Below are positions 1-7,664 of a stretch of DNA of 17,562 nucleotides, piece by piece (positions within the stretch are counted from its first letter, which is position 1; each line of letters starts with the position of its first letter). The position numbers were made by a program, and so were the translations under genes. The DNA lies in assembly GCA_900771185.1 (NCBI GenBank), contig CAAGND010000230.1, forward strand, positions 1 through 17,562, given 5' to 3'. The notes below the pieces were generated by a model. That model was not told the origin of the DNA, did no database searches, and saw only the letters and a list, made by a program, of their open reading frames with translations. Origin of the DNA: Clostridia bacterium. Its GTDB lineage: Bacteria; Bacillota; Clostridia; Oscillospirales; Acutalibacteraceae.

Positions 1-19
1 ATTTGAAAAGGAGTATTAT

Positions 20-1795
20 ATGCAAAACAGCAAAGAAAAATCTTCGGCAGCAACCGGGCAGAGACGTGCGCCGGGCAGAAGAAGCTATCGCAGCTATGGG
101 CAGATAAAGCCTGCTGATAACAAGACTAAAACTGAGACAAAGCCGATAAAGGTATCATTTCTCGGAGGGTTAAATGAAGTCGGAAAGAACATGACCCTTT
201 TTGAATACGGGGAGGATATGTTCCTTGTGGACTGCGGACTGGCATTCCCGGATCAGGACATGCTGGGCGTTGACCTTGTAATTCCGGATTTTACCTATGT
301 AGAGAGGAATGTCGACCGTGTAAAAGGTATCGTCATAACACACGGTCATGAGGATCATATAGGAGGACTGCCGTATCTTTTAAAAACTGTCAATATCCCG
401 GTTTACGGTACGGAGCTGACGATAGGTCTTATTCAGGGCAAGCTCCGCGAACACGGACTTTTGAACTCCGCATCGCTTAATGTCGTAAAGCCCGGCGATG
501 TTATACAGCTCGGCGGATTCAGCGTTGAACTCATTCACGTTAACCATTCAATACCCGATGCACTCGCTCTTGCGATAAAGTGCGCGGAGGGAACAATAGT
601 TCATACAGGTGACTTCAAGATAGACAGCACCCCGATAGACGGGGATATGATAGACCTTGCGAGACTTTCTCAGATAGGAAGCGAAGGCGTACTTTGCCTT
701 ATGTCGGATTCAACTAACGCCGAGCGTCCCGGCTATACAGAGAGTGAGAGAAAGGTCGGCGAGTCCTTTGAAACGCTGTTCAGGAAGGCGGGCAACAACC
801 GTATAATTGTTGCGACTTTCTCATCCAATATCCACCGTGTTCAGCAGATAATGAATGTTGCCGCAAGCCTCGGCAGAAAGGTGGCTCTTGTAGGCAGAAG
901 CCTTGAAAATGTCGTGAGCATCAGCGCCGAACTCGGATACCTTGACATTCCAGAAGGTATCCTTATCGATATAAATATGATAAACCGCTATCCCGCCGAT
1001 AAGCTTGTTATTATAACCACAGGCAGTCAGGGAGAGCCGATGAGCGCACTGACGAGAATGGCGTTTGCCGACCACCGTAAGGTAGAAATACGTCCCAACG
1101 ACTGCGTTATAATTTCAGCAACCCCGATTCCCGGAAACGAGAAAACCGTCAGCAGAGTTGTAAATGAACTGATGAAGCTCGGGGCGGATGTTGTGTATGA
1201 GAAGATGTACGAGGTCCACGTCTCCGGACACGCCTGTCAGGAGGAACTCAAAATGATGATGGGCATTGTCAAGCCGAAGTATTTTATTCCTGTCCACGGT
1301 GAACTCAAGCATCTGAGAAAACACGCGGGTCTGGCGCTGAGCATGGGTATCCCAAAAGAGAATATTGTTATTGCCGATAACGGTCGTGTTGCCGAAATTA
1401 GCAAAAAAGGAATAAAATGCACATCAACTGTTCCGGCCGGACGAGTTTTTGTCGATGGCTACGGAGTAGGAGATGTGGGCAGCGTTGTTTTAAGAGACAG
1501 GAAACATCTCGCGCAGGACGGACTGGTCATAGTTGCCGTGTGTATCGAGCGTGAGACGGGCGAGATAATCTCAGGACCGGACGTCGTGACAAGGGGATTC
1601 GTCTATGTCAAGGAGTCCGAGGAGCTTATAAACGCCGCCCGTGAGGTCGCGGTCAAAACGGTTGAAAATCAGCTTTCGGGCGGATATGCCGACTGGAACA
1701 CAATCAAGGCATGCCTGCGTGATGAGATATCGCATCTGATGTATGAGAGGACAAAGCGCAGCCCGATGATTCTTCCCATAATTATGGAGGTATAA
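20..1795 (+). CDS. rnjA: Ribonuclease J (metallo-beta-lactamase / beta-CASP RNase)
   Basis: This 591-residue protein is an RNase J, a cytoplasmic enzyme with endonuclease and 5'-to-3' exonuclease activity in mRNA decay and rRNA maturation. The metallo-beta-lactamase zinc motif HGHEDH is at residues 108-113. Later beta-CASP features include TGSQGEPMSALTRMA and the histidine motif near VHVSGHACQEEL, followed by FIPVHGE and a C-terminal domain. Bacillus RNase J1 is about 555 residues; the surplus here is an Arg/Lys-rich, low-complexity N-terminal extension of about 40 residues before KVSFLGGLNEVGKN. The ATG is preceded by AAAAGGAG six bases upstream, which supports this start. The stop is six bases before gdpP, so the two are probably cotranscribed. 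The promoter lies outside the window. Choosing J1 over J2 is not possible from one sequence. Confidence 0.96.
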   Translation: MQNSKEKSSAATGQRRAPGRRSYRSYGQIKPADNKTKTETKPIKVSFLGGLNEVGKNMTLFEYGEDMFLVDCGLAFPDQDMLGVDLVIPDFTYVERNVDRVKGIVITHGHEDHIGGLPYLLKTVNIPVYGTELTIGLIQGKLREHGLLNSASLNVVKPGDVIQLGGFSVELIHVNHSIPDALALAIKCAEGTIVHTGDFKIDSTPIDGDMIDLARLSQIGSEGVLCLMSDSTNAERPGYTESERKVGESFETLFRKAGNNRIIVATFSSNIHRVQQIMNVAASLGRKVALVGRSLENVVSISAELGYLDIPEGILIDINMINRYPADKLVIITTGSQGEPMSALTRMAFADHRKVEIRPNDCVIISATPIPGNEKTVSRVVNELMKLGADVVYEKMYEVHVSGHACQEELKMMMGIVKPKYFIPVHGELKHLRKHAGLALSMGIPKENIVIADNGRVAEISKKGIKCTSTVPAGRVFVDGYGVGDVGSVVLRDRKHLAQDGLVIVAVCIERETGEIISGPDVVTRGFVYVKESEELINAAREVAVKTVENQLSGGYADWNTIKACLRDEISHLMYERTKRSPMILPIIMEV

Positions 1796-1801
1796 TTTTA
1801 A

Positions 1802-3769
1802 ATGAGCATAAGGGATTTCCTGCGTGAACTTACTGTGGAGATTGTGGCGTTTTTTATCTCGGCTGTGTTCGTCATAGTTACAGCCGTGCTGTATAACCCA
1901 TGGCTTGCACTCGCTCAGGGAATTTTGCTGATTACTTTTGCGATGCTTGAAATCGTAAAATTTTTCAGTGCGCGCAGCAGAGAGCGGCATATACAGCAGA
2001 TGGTCTCAAACAGCCTCGACCTCTCTGATGAGGGCAATGTCAATGCGTTTCCGCTTCCGGTCCTCGTCTGCAATGAGGACGGAGTTATAGACATGTTCAA
2101 CAGTAAGTTCCGCCATACCTTTATGGACGATGCGGTGCTTGACCGTAAGCTTGCACAGCCGTTTTTAGGGGGATGTATGCCGGTGGAAGTAGCGTCTGAC
2201 GACGGGACTACCGTCAAAATAAACGATAGTTACTATTCAATCTATTCTTATACTGTGGACTTCAAAGGCCATACGGAGTATGTTTTCTGTTATACCGATG
2301 TAAGCGAGATGAGAAAAACTCAGCTCGCCTACATAAAAAGCCGCCCGGTAATTATCCTTATGCAAACAGATGACATCTCCGATATCAAAGCGGGATACAG
2401 AGACAGCGAACGCGCGGAAATTCGCGGCGGAATTGAGGCCGCCGTTGAAAACTGGGCGGGGAAATATTCATGTATCATGAGACGCATATCAGAGGAGCGC
2501 TTTATGGTTATCGCGCAGAACGATGTGCTCGATGAGATGCGACGTGACCGCTTCAGTGTATTGGATGATATCAGAAATTATAAATACAAAGATAAGACGC
2601 TCGGAATCACCATCTCTATAGGAGCGGGAACGGGAAACAGCATCATCGATTGCGAGACAGCCGCCGAAAAGTCGCTTGAAATGGCTCTCGGACGAGGAGG
2701 AGATCAGGCGGCGGTCAAGACAAAAGATGAATATGAATTTTTCGGCGGAGTTTCCAAGAGCATAGAAAAGACAACAAAGTTCCAGACACGGGTTGCGGCT
2801 TCATCGCTTTCAAGTCTGATTACGGGCAGTGATAATGTCATAATCATGGGTCATTCATTCCCCGATATGGACGCTTTCGGAGCGGCGGTCGGAATTTATG
2901 CAATAGCCCGATCTCTCGGAGTCAGATGCGCGATAGCGCTTGATCGTGAGAAAAATTTTGTCGGTTCAGTTATGGAGATGCTTGCCGAGGATAACTGGGA
3001 CGGTATTGTCATTTCGCAGGAGGAAGCTCTTGCTGCGATGACGAAAAAGACATTGCTCATAGTTGTTGATACCCACAGGAGCAGTTTTGTTAACTTCCCG
3101 GAGGTCTATGAAAAGGCTTCTGCGGTGGTTGTTATCGATCATCACAGAAAATCCGTTGACCATATTGAGAATGCGCTGATCTTTTTCCATGATCCGAACG
3201 CGTCGTCAACCTGTGAAATAGTTACGGAGCTTATGCGTTATATCTCTCCGGCGCCGGAACTCAGTGCCGCTGAGGCTCAGGCGATGCTGGCTGGCATTAT
3301 GCTTGATACCAAGGAATTTGTTCTGGGTACCGGAGTGCGAACCTTTGAAGCGGCGGCGTTTTTGAAATCAAAGGGCGCCGATACGGTTAGAGTGAAGCGC
3401 CTTTTCTCAAACTCTATTGACAGCAGTAAACGTCGTAACGAGATAATTTCGAGGGCCAAGCTTTACCGCGGCTGCGCGGTTTCGTATGCCGGAGTCGATA
3501 TGCAAGACGCAAGGCTTATAAGCTCTCAGGCGGCGGATGAGCTGCTTGAAGTGGAGGGTGTAAAGGCATCGTTTGTCATATTCGACTGCGGAGACGGAGG
3601 GGTAAATATATCCGCCCGCTCCTACGGTGATATCAATGTCCAGATAATTATGGAAGTATTGGGCGGCGGCGGACACAGGACAATGGCGGCGGCGCAGCTC
3701 AAAGATGTGACTGTTGAACAGGCGGCAGGTATGCTCAGACAGGCTATTGATGAAAAGTATCCTAAGTAA
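1802..3769 (+). CDS. gdpP: Cyclic-di-AMP phosphodiesterase GdpP (YybT family)
   Basis: At 655 residues this matches GdpP, the membrane-bound enzyme that hydrolyses c-di-AMP to pApA and so affects potassium/osmotic homeostasis and cell-wall stress responses. Two hydrophobic N-terminal segments (about residues 11-29 and 33-50) are followed by a PAS-like region (about 65-170) and a degenerate GGDEF region ending in the family-typical GRGGDQAAVK. The DHH/DHHA1 phosphodiesterase comes last. Metal-binding residues visible are H351, D355 and D357 (HSFPDMD), DHH at 446-448, and GGGGHR at 621-626. A GGAGG lies within the end of rnjA, 11 bases before the ATG. It is followed by rplI and dnaB, the same order as yybT-rplI-dnaC in Bacillus subtilis. 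No truncation or missing metal ligand was seen. Confidence 0.95.
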   Translation: MSIRDFLRELTVEIVAFFISAVFVIVTAVLYNPWLALAQGILLITFAMLEIVKFFSARSRERHIQQMVSNSLDLSDEGNVNAFPLPVLVCNEDGVIDMFNSKFRHTFMDDAVLDRKLAQPFLGGCMPVEVASDDGTTVKINDSYYSIYSYTVDFKGHTEYVFCYTDVSEMRKTQLAYIKSRPVIILMQTDDISDIKAGYRDSERAEIRGGIEAAVENWAGKYSCIMRRISEERFMVIAQNDVLDEMRRDRFSVLDDIRNYKYKDKTLGITISIGAGTGNSIIDCETAAEKSLEMALGRGGDQAAVKTKDEYEFFGGVSKSIEKTTKFQTRVAASSLSSLITGSDNVIIMGHSFPDMDAFGAAVGIYAIARSLGVRCAIALDREKNFVGSVMEMLAEDNWDGIVISQEEALAAMTKKTLLIVVDTHRSSFVNFPEVYEKASAVVVIDHHRKSVDHIENALIFFHDPNASSTCEIVTELMRYISPAPELSAAEAQAMLAGIMLDTKEFVLGTGVRTFEAAAFLKSKGADTVRVKRLFSNSIDSSKRRNEIISRAKLYRGCAVSYAGVDMQDARLISSQAADELLEVEGVKASFVIFDCGDGGVNISARSYGDINVQIIMEVLGGGGHRTMAAAQLKDVTVEQAAGMLRQAIDEKYPK

Positions 3770-3859
3770 CCGCTGATTAAATCAAGATGCTATTATCATA
3801 GGTTATATTAAAATAATTGCTGAAAAGCCATGGCTTATGCCGGAAAGGATGTATATATA

Positions 3860-4303
3860 ATGAAAGTAATTTTGACGCAGGATGTAAAAAGTCTCGGGAA
3901 AAAGGGTGAGCTTGTCAACGCATCGGACGGTTATGCGAGAAACTTCCTTTTCCCGAGAAAACTTGCCGTTGAAGCGAATGCTCAGGCTATGAACGAGCTC
4001 AAAAACAGAGAGGCGGCGGAAAAGTTTAGACTTGAAACCGAGCTGAAAAACGCAAAGGAGACCGCAGCAAAGATAGACGGAAAGACCGTTAAACTCACAG
4101 CGAAGGCGGGGCAGGGCGGCAGACTTTTCGGCTCTGTCACAGCCAAGGAGGTTGCCGAGCAGATAAAGGCTCAGTTCGGGGTGGATATAGACAGACGTAA
4201 AATATCAATGTCCGATATCAAATCTTTCGGCACTTTTAATGCCGAAATCAAGGTCTATAACGGTGTTAATGCCGCCATATATGTAATGGTGGGCGAGGAG
4301 TAA
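3860..4303 (+). CDS. rplI: 50S ribosomal protein L9
   Basis: The product has 147 residues, the usual L9 length, and begins with the classic MKVILTQDVKSLGKKGEL. The N-terminal RNA-binding domain (ANARNFLFPRKLA-type signature, here SDGYARNFLFPRKLA) is joined by a long charged helix (about residues 42-75) to the C-terminal domain, which contains GRLFGSVT. L9 binds 23S rRNA at the base of the L1 stalk and helps maintain reading frame. An in-frame ATG ten codons upstream (3830) would add MAYAGKDVYI, which is not part of the family. The ATG at 3860 has AAAGGA ten bases upstream and gives the canonical N-terminus, so it was chosen. A 90-base gap separates it from gdpP without a visible terminator; dnaB follows after 28 bases. 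Confidence 0.96.
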   Translation: MKVILTQDVKSLGKKGELVNASDGYARNFLFPRKLAVEANAQAMNELKNREAAEKFRLETELKNAKETAAKIDGKTVKLTAKAGQGGRLFGSVTAKEVAEQIKAQFGVDIDRRKISMSDIKSFGTFNAEIKVYNGVNAAIYVMVGEE

Positions 4304-4331
4304 GAAAGAATACCTTAGGGGGATTTCAGCG

Positions 4332-5723
4332 GTGGATGTAAACAATCTAACCTTACCGGAGGGTTATCAGATGCCTTTCAGTCTGGAGGCTGAACAGGCC
4401 GTACTCGGCTGCGTGCTCATGGATCCGTCTTGTATGCCTCAGGTGCTGATGCATCTGCGCCCCGAGTATTTCTATCTGCCCCAGCATAAGGAAATTTTTT
4501 CTCTTATGGTCAGCCTTGATGCTGTCGGCAATAAGATAGACCCACTCATTATTCTTGAGGGACTAAAAAACAGTAACGTGTATGATGAGGCGTCCGGCAA
4601 AAACTATCTTTTTCAGCTCGCGCAGAGCGTGCCTTCAACCGCGAATGTGGAGTCATATGCCAAGATAGTGCGTGAAAAGTTTTTCATGCGCTCTCTTATC
4701 ACCATATCGCAGGAGACTATAGAGAGTGCGGTTGCCGAGACGGATAGCGCCGACTTGCTGCTTGATGCCGCCGAACAGCGCATATATGATATTAGACAGG
4801 GCAAGACCACCAACGGGCCGTCAAAACTCGGTGACATAATTGTCAATCAGGTTTATGACACACTCCAAAAGCTCAGCTCCGAAGGGGCGGAAGCGTTCAA
4901 GGGAATATCAACAGGTTATGCCGATTTGGATGATGTTATATCAGGTCTCAACAAATCAGACCTTATTCTGGTCGGCGCCCGCCCTGCAATGGGTAAGACA
5001 AGCTTTGCCCTCAACATAGCGAGAAATGTCGCCGTCAAGGCAAAAAAGAAAGTTCTGTTCTTCTCTCTTGAAATGACAAAGGAACAGCTTGCCCAAAGAG
5101 TTCTTTCAACGGAAGCGCGTGTTTTGAGCACGAAGATGCGCAGCGGTCAGCTTGACACCGACGACTGGACTCGTCTCGGGCTTGCCACGGCGGCTCTCAA
5201 TGACTGCGAGCTTTATTTTGATGATTCAAGCAATATAACGGTTGCCGAAATGAAAGCGAGAGTCAGAAGACTGAAAAATGTGGACTGCATAGTTATTGAT
5301 TATCTAGGTCTTATACGTTCTGGCACAAGGGTTGAAAACCGTGTTCAGGAGGTTACGGAGATAACCAGAAGCCTCAAACTTATGGCAAAGGATTTGAACA
5401 TTCCGGTTCTCTGCTGCGCGCAGCTTTCCAGAGGTACAGAGGGTCGCGGAAAGTCTCACAGACCCCAGCTTTCCGATTTGCGTGAGTCAGGCTCCATTGA
5501 GCAGGACGCCGATATCGTCCTAATGCTTTACCGTGAGGAATATTATAAAAATGAAAAGGACGACCCCGATGCCGATGATGAGCCGCAGCAGAACGGACCT
5601 GTCGCCAACGAGGTTGAGGTAATCGTTGCGAAGAACAGGCACGGTCCGACCAAGACCGTCAAATTTATATGGGATGCCGACCATACACTCTTTATGGGTA
5701 TAGAAAGGATTCAGAATGTTTGA
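4332..5723 (+). CDS. dnaB: Replicative DNA helicase DnaB (dnaC of Bacillus)
   Basis: This 463-residue protein is the hexameric replicative helicase that unwinds DNA at the fork and contacts primase. The N-terminal DnaB domain begins with MPFSLEAEQAVLGCVLMDP. The RecA-like motor has Walker A GARPAMGKT (G221-K222-T223) and Walker B IVIDYLGL (D323). Downstream are AQLSRGTEGR and the conserved LSDLRESGSIEQDADIVLMLYR. There is no intein, and the length is normal. The start is a GTG with AGGGGGA eight bases upstream; no nearer ATG would preserve the N-terminal domain. The stop overlaps the tilS start by eight bases, so translation of the two is likely coupled. Its placement after rplI is conserved in many Firmicutes. 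Confidence 0.97.
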   Translation: MDVNNLTLPEGYQMPFSLEAEQAVLGCVLMDPSCMPQVLMHLRPEYFYLPQHKEIFSLMVSLDAVGNKIDPLIILEGLKNSNVYDEASGKNYLFQLAQSVPSTANVESYAKIVREKFFMRSLITISQETIESAVAETDSADLLLDAAEQRIYDIRQGKTTNGPSKLGDIIVNQVYDTLQKLSSEGAEAFKGISTGYADLDDVISGLNKSDLILVGARPAMGKTSFALNIARNVAVKAKKKVLFFSLEMTKEQLAQRVLSTEARVLSTKMRSGQLDTDDWTRLGLATAALNDCELYFDDSSNITVAEMKARVRRLKNVDCIVIDYLGLIRSGTRVENRVQEVTEITRSLKLMAKDLNIPVLCCAQLSRGTEGRGKSHRPQLSDLRESGSIEQDADIVLMLYREEYYKNEKDDPDADDEPQQNGPVANEVEVIVAKNRHGPTKTVKFIWDADHTLFMGIERIQNV

Positions 5724-7074
5724 TAAGGCAGTTTTGGCAGTTGAACGGTTCGGAATGCTCAGAAGCGGTGATACGGTGGTCGCGGCAGTGTCCGGCGGGG
5801 CAGATTCCATGGCGATGCTGTGCTTTCTGCTCGATGTAAGAGAAAGATATAATCTTAACATAATTGCGGCTCACGTTAATCACGGACTTCGGGGTGACGA
5901 AGCGGCAAGGGATGAAAATTTTGTGCGGGATTTCTGCGCTTGCCGCGAAATCCCGTTTGAGGTTTTGCATGCGGATGTTGCAGCTGAGGCGGAAAAAAGC
6001 GGAGAGAGCACGGAGGAGTGCGGACGCAGGATAAGATATGAGTTTTTCTCGCGGCTTTGTCCCGGTGCAAAAATTGCCACAGCGCATACTGCTAACGACA
6101 ATGCCGAAACAGTGCTTTTCAACCTAACACGCGGAGCTGCTCTCAAAGGCATATGCGGTATTCCCCCTGTCAGAGGAAATATAATAAGACCGCTCATATA
6201 TTGTACACGCGCTGAAATTGAAAATTATTGTGCTGAAAACGGCATATCTTTTGTTACAGACAGCACCAATCTCACTCTTGATTATACAAGGAATAAGATA
6301 AGGCATACTGTCGTGCCGGCACTCAGCGAAATTAACCCGTCTTTTGCTGACAGCGTATCGCGCTTGTCTGAAAGTGCAAGACTTGACGAGGATTATCTAA
6401 GCGGGACAGTACGCCGCCTTATAAAAAGTGCCGCTTCTGCCGAAGGATATAGGGCTGCTGCATTCTTAGGTGCGCACAAAGCTTTAAGCAATAGGGCCGT
6501 CCATATGCTTCTTGAACAGGAATGCCCTGAACAGGCAAACAGCAGAATGGTTTTTATGATATCTGATATCCTGAAAGGCGGCGGGAAAATTCAGCTCTCC
6601 GATGAGCTTTTTGCTGTCTGTTCCGGTGGACTGCTCCGCTTTGAGCGCGCCTCTTCTCCGACAGAGGAATGGGGCGATGATATTGACAGCTTTGAGAACG
6701 GTGAGGTTCAGTGCGATAGCGGTCGCATAAAACTGCGCTGTGTTAATAAAAAAGTTTTCCTTGATACACAAAAAATTCACAAAGATATATTGGATTATTG
6801 CGTGGATTATGATAAAATAGTGGGCAAAGCTCATATTGGAAGCCGCCGCGAGGGAGATAAAATAACCCTTGCGAGACGCAGATGCACAAAGACGCTCAAA
6901 AAGCTTTTCAATGAAGCGCATATTGAGCCGAAAAAGAGGAACGGCATCGCCGTTCTCAGCGATATAAGCGGAGTTTTGTGGGTTGAGGGATTCGGTGCAG
7001 ACATGAGGGCAAAAGTGACCGGAGACACAAAGAATTTTCTGATAATAAATGTCGGAGGAAAGTTCAATGAATAA
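5716..7074 (+). CDS. tilS: tRNA(Ile)-lysidine synthetase TilS
   Basis: TilS uses ATP and lysine to convert C34 of tRNA-Ile(CAU) to lysidine, letting it read AUA instead of AUG. The 452-residue protein has the PP-loop SGGADS at residues 26-31, then HVNHGLRGDEAARDE, TAHTANDNAETVL and the DSTNLTLDYTRNKIR segment typical of the N-type ATPase domain. The C-terminal substrate-binding domain is recognisable from SRREGDKI and KKLFNEAHIEPKKRN. The ATG lies within the last codons of dnaB (ATGTTTGA overlap) with AAAGGA seven bases upstream. The reading frame then overlaps hpt by eight bases (ATGAATAA). The tilS-hpt-ftsH order is conserved in Firmicutes, which supports the assignment. Confidence 0.95.
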   Translation: MFDKAVLAVERFGMLRSGDTVVAAVSGGADSMAMLCFLLDVRERYNLNIIAAHVNHGLRGDEAARDENFVRDFCACREIPFEVLHADVAAEAEKSGESTEECGRRIRYEFFSRLCPGAKIATAHTANDNAETVLFNLTRGAALKGICGIPPVRGNIIRPLIYCTRAEIENYCAENGISFVTDSTNLTLDYTRNKIRHTVVPALSEINPSFADSVSRLSESARLDEDYLSGTVRRLIKSAASAEGYRAAAFLGAHKALSNRAVHMLLEQECPEQANSRMVFMISDILKGGGKIQLSDELFAVCSGGLLRFERASSPTEEWGDDIDSFENGEVQCDSGRIKLRCVNKKVFLDTQKIHKDILDYCVDYDKIVGKAHIGSRREGDKITLARRRCTKTLKKLFNEAHIEPKKRNGIAVLSDISGVLWVEGFGADMRAKVTGDTKNFLIINVGGKFNE

Positions 7075-7621
7075 TGACATTGAAAAAATTTTGCTTGACG
7101 AGAAGGAAATTTCCGACATCGTCAGTAGGCTCGGCAAGCAAATCAGCCGTGATTACGCAGGCAAAAAGCTGCTGATGGTCAGCATACTCAAGGGTTCAGT
7201 TATTTTTATGGCGGATTTGATGCGTGCCGTGACAATACCGTGTGAGATTGACTTTATGGCGGTTTCGAGTTACGGCAAAGGAGTTAAAACCTCCGGCGTG
7301 GTTAAGATAATCAAGGATCTTGATATAGAAATAGAGGGTTATGACTTGCTGATAGTTGAGGATATCCTTGACTCAGGCAGAACTCTCAGCTACATATCGG
7401 AAATACTTGAGGCGAGAAACCCGAACAGCATCAGAATATGTACTTTCCTCGATAAGCCAGAGCGCCGTGAGGTTAATCTGAAGGCTGATTATATCGGCAC
7501 GCAGGTGCCTGATGAATTTGTTGTCGGCTACGGACTTGATTTTGCGGAAAAATACCGTAATCTGCCTTTCCTCGGCGTTCTAAAACGTGAGGTTTATGAT
7601 AAAAAAGTATCTGCGGATTAA
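7067..7621 (+). CDS. hpt: Hypoxanthine phosphoribosyltransferase
   Basis: The product of 184 residues is a purine-salvage type I phosphoribosyltransferase that makes IMP (and usually GMP) from hypoxanthine or guanine and PRPP. The PRPP-binding loop VEDILDSGRT is seen with E98 and D99. The N-terminal SILKGSVIFMADLMR and the C-terminal VVGYGLDFAEKYRNLPFLGVL match bacterial Hpt. The chosen ATG at 7067 overlaps the tilS stop by eight bases and has GGAGGA seven bases upstream. An in-frame ATG at 7049 would add six residues and would sit upstream of that ribosome site, so it is less likely. It is followed by ftsH after 43 bases with no terminator, which matches the Bacillus arrangement, where Hpt and TilS have been linked to ftsH control. 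Confidence 0.95.
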   Translation: MNNDIEKILLDEKEISDIVSRLGKQISRDYAGKKLLMVSILKGSVIFMADLMRAVTIPCEIDFMAVSSYGKGVKTSGVVKIIKDLDIEIEGYDLLIVEDILDSGRTLSYISEILEARNPNSIRICTFLDKPERREVNLKADYIGTQVPDEFVVGYGLDFAEKYRNLPFLGVLKREVYDKKVSAD

Positions 7622-7664
7622 AATTATCTGTCGGGGCAACATAGAACAAGGAGTGATTTGACGC

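Noticed and set aside
3830..3859. Upstream in-frame ATG for rplI adding ten residues
   Set aside because: L9 proteins start at MKVILTQDV; the ribosome site fits the ATG at 3860.
3770..3859. Possible promoter between gdpP and rplI (TTGCTG with TATAAT)
   Set aside because: The TATAAT-like bases overlap the rplI start codon, so a transcript would lack its ribosome site.
7049..7066. Upstream ATG for hpt
   Set aside because: GGAGGA lies after this ATG and correctly before the one at 7067.
6484..7137. Minus-strand open frame of 217 codons
   Set aside because: It lies fully opposite tilS and hpt, which are well supported; it has no family features and no ribosome site was recognised.
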